Below, one piece after another: positions 44,728 to 53,564 of a DNA stretch of 64,000 nt. Both the position numbers and the translations under genes were made by a program. Under the pieces are notes generated by a model. It did not search any database, had not been told where the DNA came from, and worked only from the letters and a program-made list of their open reading frames with translations. Source of the DNA: Methylotenera_A sp046598525 (GTDB lineage Bacteria > Pseudomonadota > Gammaproteobacteria > Burkholderiales > Methylophilaceae). The DNA is taken from NCBI GenBank assembly GCA_046598525.1, contig JBKJIJ010000025.1:62001-126000 (forward strand). Reading direction: 5' to 3'. Every line of letters begins with the position of its first letter. Position 1 is the stretch's first letter.

Positions 44728-45567
44728 ATGGAAAAAATTAAAGACGCGCTTGCAAAAGCAAAAGTAGAGAATGCTGATACTAGAGCAAACTTTAAAGCAT
44801 CATCACCCAATGTTGAGATGCAACAAGAAACAAAAGGGTTTCCTAATACTGAAAATGAATTAGGAAGGATTAGCTACCTAAACACGCCAGTCATCAAATT
44901 AGATAGTGCGCATTTAGAGAAAAATAGAATCGTCGCGCAATCTAAAAGTGACATGAATAGCTACAGTTTCGATTCATTACGTACGCAAATTCTACAAAAA
45001 ATGGAAGAAAATAATTGGCGTACCATTGCTGTGGTTTCGCCTACGCCGCAATCGGGTAAAACCTTGGTATCCATTAATTTGGCGATTAGTATTGCGCATC
45101 AGCCTCAAAAAACAGCGATATTGGTGGACTTTGATCTACGTAGACCCAAAGTTGCCTCTTATTTAGGCATTCATACCGAAAAATCGATGAATGACTACTT
45201 GCAAGATAAAGCGCCGCTTAAAGATGTGATGGTTAATCCTGGTATTGAACGCTTAGTAATTGTGCCGACAATGAAACCCGTTTTAAAGTCAGCCGAAACG
45301 TTATCATCTAAAAAAGTAACGGATTTAATCACTGAATTGAGAGAGCGTTACGACTCAAGAATTGTAATTTTTGATTGCCCACCTGTATTGAATTCAGATG
45401 ATGCGATGGTCTTATTGCCGCAAGTTGATTGTATTTTGTTGGTGATTGCTAACGGCATGTCTACTCAATCTGAAATCGAAGAAACATTGCACCATTTGCC
45501 AAAAGATAACTTATTGGGCGTGGTGCTTAATAAAGCAGAAATAGAATCAAAAACTTACTATTATTAA
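44728..45567 (+). CDS. epsG: Polysaccharide BY-type tyrosine kinase EpsG
   Basis: 279 residues. Walker A SPTPQSGKT (104-112), Walker A' VDFDLRRP (133-140) and Walker B VIFDCPP near 210 are intact. The tail ends KTYYY, a short tyrosine cluster of the sort autophosphorylated in these kinases. It is the TIGR03018/TIGR03029 type, separate from its membrane activator EpsF. It regulates EPS export by cycles of phosphorylation. Confidence 0.93.
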   Translation: MEKIKDALAKAKVENADTRANFKASSPNVEMQQETKGFPNTENELGRISYLNTPVIKLDSAHLEKNRIVAQSKSDMNSYSFDSLRTQILQKMEENNWRTIAVVSPTPQSGKTLVSINLAISIAHQPQKTAILVDFDLRRPKVASYLGIHTEKSMNDYLQDKAPLKDVMVNPGIERLVIVPTMKPVLKSAETLSSKKVTDLITELRERYDSRIVIFDCPPVLNSDDAMVLLPQVDCILLVIANGMSTQSEIEETLHHLPKDNLLGVVLNKAEIESKTYYY

Positions 45568-45672
45568 ATTTGTTTAAATTTTCATCCAAATAAGCACTCC
45601 TTCAAATTAAGTGATGTAGACTTAAGTGTTGGCACTAAATCATTTTTATGCACTTTTCAGGGATTAAAGAGT

Positions 45673-46539
45673 ATGTTTCAACAAGCCACATTGCCAATCA
45701 CGCTTCATGATGGCATCAATTTAGACGTTAAAGATGCGCAACAATTCGGAGAAAGTCTAAGTGGCGATTACTGTTTTGCTGAACCATTCCCGCATATTGT
45801 CATTGATAACTTCTTACCAGAGGACTTGATTGATAAAATACTCGAAAATTTCCCAAAAGAAAAACTAGAAAATGATGTAGTTTTTGAAATGGGATACGCC
45901 GGTTTACACAAAAGACAAGTAGATCCAGCCGATTGTAATGATTTTTCGCGCCAAGTATTTGCGCTGTTTAACTCGAAAGCAATGGTTCAGTTTTTAGAAT
46001 CGTTAACAACAATTCCAGCACTAATTCCAGATCCACATTATGTTGGCGGAGGCTTTCACGAAACGTCTACTGGCGGAAAATTAGGCATACACGCTGACTT
46101 TAGAATCAATGAACAATTGCATTTAAATAGACGTATTAATATGATTATCTATTTAAATAAAGATTGGAAAGATGAATATGGAGGCAAGCTTGAGTTATGG
46201 GATCAAACAATGCAAAATAAAGTACATAGTGTAGCCCCTATGTACAACCGGTGCGTAATATTTAATACGGATGCGGATAGTTATCATGGACACCCTGATC
46301 CTTTGACGACGCCTGAGAATGTAAAGCGTAGGTCTATGGCACTTTATTATTACACTGCATCAAAGCGCATATACGACGAATCTGTATCGCACTCTACCAT
46401 GTATAAAGCCAGAGCAAATGAAGATGCCGCTACTAAAAAACTCATCAGACGTACAACATTAGATAATTATTTAAAAGATTTAACACCGCCTGTATTTTTT
46501 AGGTTGTTTACAAAAGTGCGCGATAAGCTTAAGTTATAG
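45673..46539 (+). CDS. 2-oxoglutarate/Fe(II)-dependent oxygenase
   Basis: 288 residues of the prolyl 4-hydroxylase-like (2OG-FeII_Oxy_3) type. The iron triad is visible: H140-x-D142 (GIHADF) and a distal His near 205 (DSYHGHPDPL), with Arg219/220 as the 2-oxoglutarate partner (KRRSMALYYY). The substrate is unknown. It sits between epsG and a glycosyltransferase gene, so it may hydroxylate a sugar, lipid or protein linked to the polymer. It starts 105 bases after epsG; no terminator was seen. Confidence 0.88.
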   Translation: MFQQATLPITLHDGINLDVKDAQQFGESLSGDYCFAEPFPHIVIDNFLPEDLIDKILENFPKEKLENDVVFEMGYAGLHKRQVDPADCNDFSRQVFALFNSKAMVQFLESLTTIPALIPDPHYVGGGFHETSTGGKLGIHADFRINEQLHLNRRINMIIYLNKDWKDEYGGKLELWDQTMQNKVHSVAPMYNRCVIFNTDADSYHGHPDPLTTPENVKRRSMALYYYTASKRIYDESVSHSTMYKARANEDAATKKLIRRTTLDNYLKDLTPPVFFRLFTKVRDKLKL

Positions 46540-46628
46540 TGATTTAATCCATCACTAAATTCGAATGTGCATTATGTTTGTACGGGTAACATTTAAATAA
46601 AGACATTATAGAGTTGGTCCCTGTGCAA

Positions 46629-47609
46629 ATGAATTTTTCAGAAGTTGGTATTGTTATTATTGGGCGCAACGAGGGTCAGCGCTTAATTGCTTGTCTAAAC
46701 TCGCTAGCAGAGTTTGTTCCACGCGTTGTTTATGTTGACTCTGCTTCCACTGATAACTCTATTGCTGAGGCCAAAAATAAAGGCACGCACGTTGTTTCTT
46801 TGGATATGACAAAAGCGTTCACTGCAGCCAGAGCTAGAAATGCAGGCTTTGACGCAATCACATCACTTTACCCGAATATAAAATTTGTGCAGTTTGTAGA
46901 TGGGGATTGTATTGTTAATGCCGACTGGATAACCAAGGCTATTGATTTTTTAAATAGCAAGCCAACAGTAGCGGTAGTTTGTGGGAGAAGGCGTGAACTT
47001 TATCCACAACAATCCGTTTACAACAATCTATGTGATCAAGAATGGAATACCCCAATAGGCGAAGCTAAAGCCTGTGGTGGCGATGCGTTGATGCGCGCCG
47101 ATGTTCTTAAACTGGTAGGTGGTTATAACAACCTGTTAATTGCGGGCGAAGAGCCAGAGTTGTGCATTAGAATAAGGCAAGCAGGCTTTGTGGTTTGGCG
47201 ACTAGACGCTGAAATGACTTTGCACGACGCGGCAATAACGAAATTAAGCCAATGGTGGAAACGCACCATGCGTGGTGGGTATGCCTTTGCTGAAGGCGCA
47301 TTTCTGCATGGTAATACGCCTGAGAATCATTGGGTTGCTGAAACCAAACGTGCTTGGGTTTGGGGGGTATTACTACCAATAGTTATCTTATTGGCAATGC
47401 TAATTTACCCACTTACAGGTTTGATTTTGTTATTGATATATCCACTGCAAATATTAAGGTTAACTTTTAAAAGTAAACATGCATTTAAAGATGCATTCAT
47501 CCAATCTACTTTTATTACATTAGGAAAATTTGCAGAGGCAACTGGGCAAATTAAATTTTGGATGAATCGCTTACTTAAAGAACAAACTAAAATTATTGAA
47601 TATAAATAA
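46629..47609 (+). CDS. Family 2 glycosyltransferase with C-terminal membrane helices
   Basis: About 326 residues from ATG 46629 (in-frame TTG 46614 and GTG 46623 are alternatives). The GT2 domain opens GIVIIGRNEGQRL, with DSASTDNS, the DGDC metal site near 95 and GEEPELCIRIRQAG. Two or more hydrophobic helices follow from about 245. It probably elongates the EPS repeat unit. It is followed by a long AT-rich gap with gene debris. Confidence 0.88.
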   Translation: MNFSEVGIVIIGRNEGQRLIACLNSLAEFVPRVVYVDSASTDNSIAEAKNKGTHVVSLDMTKAFTAARARNAGFDAITSLYPNIKFVQFVDGDCIVNADWITKAIDFLNSKPTVAVVCGRRRELYPQQSVYNNLCDQEWNTPIGEAKACGGDALMRADVLKLVGGYNNLLIAGEEPELCIRIRQAGFVVWRLDAEMTLHDAAITKLSQWWKRTMRGGYAFAEGAFLHGNTPENHWVAETKRAWVWGVLLPIVILLAMLIYPLTGLILLLIYPLQILRLTFKSKHAFKDAFIQSTFITLGKFAEATGQIKFWMNRLLKEQTKIIEYK

Positions 47610-48291
47610 GTCTATATCTAACTTTCATTGCTTACCTATATTTTTAAATTAAATTCGCGGCTTTTTTGTTGAACGCTACAACTAACATTCGGTAATTGCC
47701 AAAATATCAATAAAAAATGGCATCAAGTAGCCGTGGTATTTGCACATACGATACTTTCTTTAGAGCAGTTAGTTTTAAGTATTTTGATCATACTTATGGG
47801 ATGGTGTAATTGGTAAGAATAAGTTAATGCTTCATCATAACCTTCAGCAATTATTAAAAAAATTAAGGTTTATAGCAATCAACTCTAAAATTCAATATTA
47901 ATTAAGATAATTTTGTTGCAACTGCTATTAGTTAGATGATATTGGAATTGCTTTAATACTATAGGCATTAGATGTGTTGCAGTTGTTAAAACGGATAATT
48001 AAGAGTTTGAGCAGTTGGCGTTGCAGAGGTATAGATATCCAATTTAACATAGAGTAATGAGCTATATTAGGCGGCTGGCCATCACGATTTATTCTAGAAA
48101 ATAAATGTGCAATATTTTCCTTAGCACTAAGCTCTTTATTAAAATGCTCTCTATAAAAATTAATTTCTTAATAGAAACTAATTGTAATAGAAAGTAAGAA
48201 TTTTACCGTTATTATTTAAATCAGCTTGTGGTTTCGGTCGCACTATGGTCAAGCGTTAACACCAAATTTAAATGAAGGCTGTATTACAGTA
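47610..48291. other. 682-bp AT-rich gap with decayed coding traces
   Basis: No intact gene. On the minus strand there is an open stretch at 47928-48161 that looks like an asparagine synthase N-terminus (listed separately), and a second open stretch at about 47740-47880 (reading IAEGYDEALTYSYQLHHP) that I cannot assign. No terminator with a good T-run was found. The gap probably marks a past replacement in the cluster. Confidence 0.5.
47928..48161 (-). pseudogene. Possible remnant of an asparagine synthase-like gene
   Basis: A start-less minus-strand frame of 78 codons includes IAHLFSRINRDGQPPNIAHY followed by SMLNWIS. This resembles the N-terminus of AsnB-type amidotransferase domains (pattern ...GLF.RDGQP.....L..ML....HRG). 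The match ends after about 45 codons and no complete domain is present. Asparagine synthase-like genes are common in exosortase-linked EPS loci, so a decayed copy is plausible. The assignment is by eye. Confidence 0.4.
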
Positions 48292-49428
48292 ATGAAGATA
48301 AGTGCTTACTACCCTAATTATTTTTATAATGCGGCCATTCCTGGAGCTGCATATCATATTCTTAGGGGCATGCAGTCGCGGGGAAACCAACTAGAATTGA
48401 TGGGAATAGCCTCAATTGCTGAATTTAACGACAAATTTTATAAAAATGTTATTCCACAATGGGCTAAGTCCATTGTGTATAGAGTTTTGCCAAGTCAAGT
48501 TATTGTAAATATTTCAAATTGGGCCTATTGTAAAACTGTTAAAAAAGATGACGTTGTCTATTTGTGGCCAGGTGTTCAATTGGCAATTTATCAACGATTA
48601 AAAAATCGCGGTTGTAAAATAATTTACGAATGTGTCAATACGCATGAAGCGCACAGCAAAGTTATTCTTGATAAGGCTTACAGTAAACTTAATTTGCCAT
48701 TAACGCATGGTGTGACGGAAGAAAAAGTTATAGAGGAATCTGCAAAATTAGAGCTGGCAGATTATATTTTCAGTTGCAGTCCTATCATGACGCAATCAAT
48801 GCTGAGCAATGGTATTTCTCCGCATAAGTTGCTTCAAACATCATATGGGTTAGATGAACAATCGATTATTGATGGTGTCTATTCAAACGCGCTAACTCCC
48901 AACAAAACACCTACGTTTATTTTTGTGGGCAGTATTAGTGTGCGAAAAGGTGTGCATTTATTACTCGATTATTGGGTTAAAGCTAAGCTGAACGCCAAAT
49001 TGCAGTTGGTTGGGACGATTGAGCCAGCAATTAAGAGTTTGGTCGAAAAATACTTGATGCAAGAAAGTATAGAACATATTCCTTATACCAACGATTTAGC
49101 CAGCATTTATAAAAATGCAGATGTTTTTGTTTTACCTAGCTTAGAGGAAGGCAGTCCATTAGTCACCTACATGGCATTTGGCGCTGGATTGCCTTTACTA
49201 GTTAGTCCCATGGGCGGCGGCGGGGTTGTTACAAATGGCGAGGATGCCGTAGTTATTGATCCTCATGATGAAGCAACTTGGATTGCACAACTACAACATC
49301 TAGCCGAAGATGCTGAATTTAGAGCTAAGTTAGCGCACCAATCTAAATTAAAAGCGCCATACTATTTATGGGATGCCGTTGCCAAAAGGCGTTTAGATCT
49401 GTTAGTAAACGCACTGAAAAATGCATAA
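48292..49428 (+). CDS. Glycosyltransferase family 1/4
   Basis: About 378 residues from ATG 48292 (MKISAYYPNYF); an in-frame TTG at 48226 would add 22 residues and is less convincing. GT-B fold: N-terminal acceptor domain, and a C-terminal donor domain with PTFIFVGSISVRKGVHLL and the E-x7-E-like LPSLEEGSPLVTYMAFGAGLPL. It should act on the EPS repeat unit. No upstream ribosome-binding site is strong. Confidence 0.88.
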   Translation: MKISAYYPNYFYNAAIPGAAYHILRGMQSRGNQLELMGIASIAEFNDKFYKNVIPQWAKSIVYRVLPSQVIVNISNWAYCKTVKKDDVVYLWPGVQLAIYQRLKNRGCKIIYECVNTHEAHSKVILDKAYSKLNLPLTHGVTEEKVIEESAKLELADYIFSCSPIMTQSMLSNGISPHKLLQTSYGLDEQSIIDGVYSNALTPNKTPTFIFVGSISVRKGVHLLLDYWVKAKLNAKLQLVGTIEPAIKSLVEKYLMQESIEHIPYTNDLASIYKNADVFVLPSLEEGSPLVTYMAFGAGLPLLVSPMGGGGVVTNGEDAVVIDPHDEATWIAQLQHLAEDAEFRAKLAHQSKLKAPYYLWDAVAKRRLDLLVNALKNA

Positions 49429-49565
49429 TAATTTGATAAATTAATAAATTATCATTTGTCTTGGCCCCTCATAGGTTTGCTTTTTAAGCAAAAGAATATT
49501 AATTCAATATCTTTTTTTTATTCTTATGGTATAAATAGTTTGAAAAGTTAACTAGAAAACGAAAC

Positions 49566-50765
49566 ATGCGCGTTACTTACATCGTCAATCAGTACCCAAA
49601 AGTTAGTCATACATTTATCCGTCGCGAGATTCTAGCTTTAGAGCGCTTAGGTTTTAGCGTGCAGCGTATTGCTATGCGCGGTTGGAATGATGTGCAAATT
49701 GATGCAGAAGATATTAATGAGCACATAAAAACGCAATATGTGTTGAAAAATGGCGCGATTCCCTTATTAACGTCAGCGGTTAAAATGTTATTTAGCCAGC
49801 CGTGTGCATTTGCAGCTGCGCTAAAATTAGCCATTAAAATGGGTTTTAAAGCCGATAGGTCGCTTGTTTTTCATCTGATTTATTTGCTGGAAGCCTGCCA
49901 AGCCACTATCTGGTCTAGCCAATTTAAGGCTGAGCACATTCATGCGCATTTTGGTACAAATCCAAGTGAAGTGGCTATGTTGATGGGTGTTTTGGGCAAT
50001 GTTCCCTACAGCTTTACTGTACACGGCCCAGAAGAATTCGACCGCCCGCAGTTTTTAAAAATTGCTGAAAAAATTCAGCGTTCTAAATTTACAGTGGCTA
50101 TTTCTTCATTTGGTAAAAGCCAGTTGCAACGCTGGGTGGCTTTTTCGCAATGGCCAAAAATCAAAATTGTGCATTGTGGTTTGGAATCCAGTTTTTATAA
50201 TGTAGATTCTGTTGCCTTGTCCAATAAGCCTAAAATGGTTTGCGTAGGCCGCTTATGTGAGCAAAAAGGCCAGCTTTTATTAATTGAAGCGGCAAAAATA
50301 TTAGTCGATAAGCAGATAGATTTTGAGTTGGTGCTAGCAGGCGATGGCGAAATGCTCCACGAAGTTGAAGCATTAATCGCGCAGTACGGCTTGCAAAAAT
50401 GCATCACGATTACTGGCTGGATTAGTAGTGATGCGGTTAGACAACATATATTAGATGCTCAAATATTAGTATTACCAAGCTTTGCCGAAGGTTTGCCGGT
50501 GGTGATTATGGAAGCCATGTCACTTAAACGACCTGTTATTTCGACCTATATTGCCGGTATTCCTGAGTTGATTAAACATGGCGAAAATGGCTGGTTGTGC
50601 GTGGCGGGCGATGTGGATAGCTTGGCGCTTACCATGCAAACAGCTTTAGCAATGCCGATTGAGCAACTACAAAAAATGGGTGATATTGCTTACCAGCATG
50701 TGATTGCTAGGCATAATATTGATACTGAAGTCTTGAAGCTTGCATATCATTTTAATCAACAATAA
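49566..50765 (+). CDS. Glycosyltransferase family 4, WcaL/AmsK-like
   Basis: 399 residues. The N-terminus (TYIVNQYPKVSHTFIRREI) is typical of the colanic acid WcaL group, with HAHFGTNPSEVAM and FTVHGPEEFD following. The donor domain has MVCVGRLCEQKGQLLLIEA and LPSFAEGLPVVIMEAMSLKRPV. It transfers a sugar during repeat-unit assembly. It is separated from its upstream neighbour by 137 AT-rich bases that include a TTTGCTT/AAGCAAA inverted repeat (49476-49492). Confidence 0.92.
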   Translation: MRVTYIVNQYPKVSHTFIRREILALERLGFSVQRIAMRGWNDVQIDAEDINEHIKTQYVLKNGAIPLLTSAVKMLFSQPCAFAAALKLAIKMGFKADRSLVFHLIYLLEACQATIWSSQFKAEHIHAHFGTNPSEVAMLMGVLGNVPYSFTVHGPEEFDRPQFLKIAEKIQRSKFTVAISSFGKSQLQRWVAFSQWPKIKIVHCGLESSFYNVDSVALSNKPKMVCVGRLCEQKGQLLLIEAAKILVDKQIDFELVLAGDGEMLHEVEALIAQYGLQKCITITGWISSDAVRQHILDAQILVLPSFAEGLPVVIMEAMSLKRPVISTYIAGIPELIKHGENGWLCVAGDVDSLALTMQTALAMPIEQLQKMGDIAYQHVIARHNIDTEVLKLAYHFNQQ

Positions 50766-50785
50766 ATAGAGAGCACTTAATACAA

Positions 50786-51970
50786 ATGTTAGTTTTAAAA
50801 GCTTTACTGTTTATCGCATTAATAATATTAGGCATTCCAGTATCGGTATTATTGATACAAGTTTTAGCATCATTATTTTGGTTAACTCGAAGCAGAAAAA
50901 TTGCCATTCTGGACAATCTATCGTCAGTTGCAATTATTGTTCCTGCACATAATGAATCTGTTGGAATTATTAGAACTATAAAATCAATTCTGCCACAACT
51001 AAAACACAGTGATCAGCTGATTGTTATTGCTGACAACTGTAGCGACGACACAGCTAATATTGCAAGTGATTTAGGTGCAAAAGTTGTTATACGTAAAAGT
51101 GAAACTTTACGTGGTAAGGGCTATGCGCTAGATTTTGGCTTGAAATATCTTGAAACTAATCCCCCTCAAGTAGTAATCATGATTGATGCAGATTGCACCA
51201 TTTCTGAAAATGGAATTGCAGCTTTAACACATGCTTGCATCACTCATAAAAGGCCAATACAAGCTTTAGATTTAATGCTATCTCCACCAAATGCAGGACT
51301 TAAAACTAAAATTGCCGAATTTGCTTGGCTTGTCAAAAATCAAGTACGTCCGCTTGGTTTTAAAGTATTAGGCTTACCGTGTCAGTTGATGGGAACTGGA
51401 ATGGCTTTTTTGTGGGAGGATATTTCAAATATTTCTCTTGCAACTGGTCATATTGCAGAAGATATGAAGCTGGGTATTGATTTGTGCGGCATTGATAAAG
51501 CGCCATTATTTTTCCCACAAGCATGTGTATCAAGTTACTTTCCAGTAACACAGTCCGCAGCTAAAACTCAACGTGCACGCTGGGAGCATGGTCATTTAAG
51601 CGTTATTTTAAGTGATGCTCCCAAGCTGTTTTTAAAAGCATTTCAATCGAAAAACGGTCAAATGTTAGGTATGGCTTTTGATTTAATTGTTCCACCTCTA
51701 GCAATACTGACTTTAATGTGCGTTTTTTTGTCTGTTTTAATATTGCTAATACATCAATGGATCTCAGTTTCTGTATTCTTAAGCTCTGCAGTCTTACTTC
51801 TCTTTTTCTTAGCTATATCTATATTAATTGCTTGGTATTTCTTCGCTCGTACAGTTATTAGCTTTAGACAGCTGTGTTATGCACCCATTTATGCGCTAGT
51901 TAAAATTCCACTTTATATTAAATTTTTTGTGAATCGCCAAGTAGAATGGGTGCGTTCAAAGCGTGATTAA
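50786..51970 (+). CDS. Membrane-bound family 2 glycosyltransferase with QxxRW motif
   Basis: 394 residues: one N-terminal helix (about 3-30), a GT2 domain (VAIIVPAHNES, ADNCSDDT, metal site DADC near 134-137), an ED acceptor site (GHIAEDMKLG), the QRARW motif, and C-terminal helices (about 290-360). This is the layout of processive enzymes such as cellulose or PNAG synthases, though single-addition enzymes can share it. It has no partner export gene beside it. It looks AT-rich relative to its neighbours. Confidence 0.88.
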   Translation: MLVLKALLFIALIILGIPVSVLLIQVLASLFWLTRSRKIAILDNLSSVAIIVPAHNESVGIIRTIKSILPQLKHSDQLIVIADNCSDDTANIASDLGAKVVIRKSETLRGKGYALDFGLKYLETNPPQVVIMIDADCTISENGIAALTHACITHKRPIQALDLMLSPPNAGLKTKIAEFAWLVKNQVRPLGFKVLGLPCQLMGTGMAFLWEDISNISLATGHIAEDMKLGIDLCGIDKAPLFFPQACVSSYFPVTQSAAKTQRARWEHGHLSVILSDAPKLFLKAFQSKNGQMLGMAFDLIVPPLAILTLMCVFLSVLILLIHQWISVSVFLSSAVLLLFFLAISILIAWYFFARTVISFRQLCYAPIYALVKIPLYIKFFVNRQVEWVRSKRD

Positions 51971-52010
51971 TGCGCAGTTCATTTTTGGCACACTAATTGC
52001 TGATAGATGT

Positions 52011-52046
52011 GACTAGTTGCGACTAGTAGCGACTAGTAGCGACTAG
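52011..52046. repeat. Tandem decamer repeat GACTAGTAGC
   Basis: Four head-to-tail copies of about ten bases: GACTAGTTGC, GACTAGTAGC, GACTAGTAGC and a partial GACTAGATGT. The array lies between two glycosyltransferase genes, 47 bases before the next start codon. It does not encode a protein. Confidence 0.85.
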
Positions 52047-52092
52047 ATGTTCTTAGTTTCACGCTTATTCTTCATTATTTAGGTTAAATCAT

Positions 52093-53037
52093 TTGCTTAT
52101 ATCCGTCATATTGGTCAGCTACAACACCGCAAAAATGAGTGTAGAGGCTATTAATAGCCTGCTTGCATCAAAAGGTGATTTTGAATTAGAAATCTTTGTA
52201 GTTGATAATGCATCAAAAGATGATTCAGTTGCTGTGATTAAAAACGCCTTTCCACATATCACTTTAATTGAAAATAAAGTGAATGTAGGCTTTGGTCGGG
52301 CTAATAATCAAGTGCTGGATTCAGCCAAAGGCGATTATATTCTTTTGCTCAATACCGATGCTTTTGTGCAACCAGATACGCTTGCTAAAACGCTGCAATA
52401 CATTGAATCACAACCAAAATGTGGCGTATTAGGCGTGCGTTTAATTGGGCGCGATAATGAGCAGCAGCCATCATGCCGTTACTTTCCTACGCCGTTTAAT
52501 TTGTTTGCGCACCGCGTAGGTCTTGCACGATTATTGCCAAATTTACAAATGGTGGATGATGTTGATTGGAACCCCGCTATTTCAGCCTCTTGTGATTGGG
52601 TGCCTGGTTGCTATTATTTAGTTCGCAAGCAAGTAGTTGACCAAGTTGGGCTATTTGACCCGCTTTATTTTTTATATAGTGAAGAGGTTGACCATTGTTT
52701 TGCTATTAAAAAAGCAGGCTGGCAAGTGATGTATTTTGCCGATGCATCGGTGGTGCATATTGGCGGTGAAAGTGCCAAATCTGATGGAAAAGTGACAAGC
52801 AGTGGTAAACAGTTAAGCATATTACAAGCCGAAAGTGAATTACTGTACTTCCGAAAAAACCACGGTTTTTTAACCTGTGTTTTAAATATATTCTTGGTCA
52901 TATTGGCTGACTTGATTCAAATGTTTAAAGATTTACTGAAATTAAAGTTGCGTTTTAACAAGCACTTTTTTGCCAGCACTAGGCTAACTATTATTAGCGC
53001 CATTAAAACTAGAATGGGCAGTACGCCTGTTAGATAA
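52093..53037 (+). CDS. Family 2 glycosyltransferase, rhamnosyltransferase-like
   Basis: 314 residues from TTG 52093, helped by an AGG site nine bases upstream. Opens LISVILVSYNTAKM, with NVGFGRANNQ and the DXD-like LNTDAFV, then WVPGCYYLVRKQV and GLFDPLYFLYSEEVDHC. This is the WcaE/RfbF-like branch, often rhamnosyl or related transfer, but the sugar cannot be fixed by sequence. A C-terminal amphipathic helix probably holds it to the membrane. Confidence 0.9.
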   Translation: MLISVILVSYNTAKMSVEAINSLLASKGDFELEIFVVDNASKDDSVAVIKNAFPHITLIENKVNVGFGRANNQVLDSAKGDYILLLNTDAFVQPDTLAKTLQYIESQPKCGVLGVRLIGRDNEQQPSCRYFPTPFNLFAHRVGLARLLPNLQMVDDVDWNPAISASCDWVPGCYYLVRKQVVDQVGLFDPLYFLYSEEVDHCFAIKKAGWQVMYFADASVVHIGGESAKSDGKVTSSGKQLSILQAESELLYFRKNHGFLTCVLNIFLVILADLIQMFKDLLKLKLRFNKHFFASTRLTIISAIKTRMGSTPVR

Positions 53038-53054
53038 AGGCGGTACACATCACC

Positions 53055-53564
53055 ATGTTTAATCATATCAGACAAGATTTAAAAAACTATCAGGGCGATT
53101 GGGCTGCGCAAGGCTTTTGGGTCATGCTGGTTTATCGGTTTGGTCGTTGGCGTTACACGATTGAAAATGTGCTGGTTCGCAAAATATGTTCATTTATTTA
53201 TAAATTTCTGTATAAATTAGTGCAAATTTTGACCGGAATTGAAATGCCTTGTGAGGCAGAAGTGGGCAACAATTTTCTGATTGACCATTTTGGCGGCATT
53301 GTGATTAGTGGCTATGCTAAATTTGGCGACAACTGCCGATTGAGAAACGGCGTAGTAGTTGGGCTTAAAAATGTATCTGAACCTTGTGCTCCGCAAATTG
53401 GCAATAATGTGGATATTGGCGCTGGCGCAAAAATTTTAGGCAATATTAAAATTGGAAACAACGTCAATATTGGCGCTAACTCTGTGGTGCTGACCGATGT
53501 ACCCGATAACGCGATTGCAGTGGGTGTGCCTGCGGTTATTAAAATGAAAAAAATGAAGTCATGA
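53055..53564 (+). CDS. Hexapeptide-repeat O-acetyltransferase (EpsC/CysE-like)
   Basis: 169 residues of the left-handed beta-helix type. The N-terminal helices resemble serine acetyltransferase and WcaB. The hexapeptide run includes IDHFGGIVISGYAKFGDN and IGNNVDIGAGAKILGNIKIG. Members of this group in EPS loci acetylate sugars, while CysE uses serine; the cluster favours a sugar. It overlaps the next gene by 4 bases (ATGA). Confidence 0.88.
   Translation: MFNHIRQDLKNYQGDWAAQGFWVMLVYRFGRWRYTIENVLVRKICSFIYKFLYKLVQILTGIEMPCEAEVGNNFLIDHFGGIVISGYAKFGDNCRLRNGVVVGLKNVSEPCAPQIGNNVDIGAGAKILGNIKIGNNVNIGANSVVLTDVPDNAIAVGVPAVIKMKKMKS

Noticed and set aside
49476..49492. TTTGCTT/AAGCAAA hairpin as a terminator.
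   Set aside because: AT-rich short stem with no T-run on the plus strand, so I did not list it as a terminator.
50786..51970. A second complete synthase-type polysaccharide operon.
   Set aside because: Only the GT2 gene has synthase motifs; no PilZ, porin or accessory gene accompanies it.
52011..52046. A CRISPR-like array.
   Set aside because: Units are ten bases with no spacers, so it is a simple tandem repeat.
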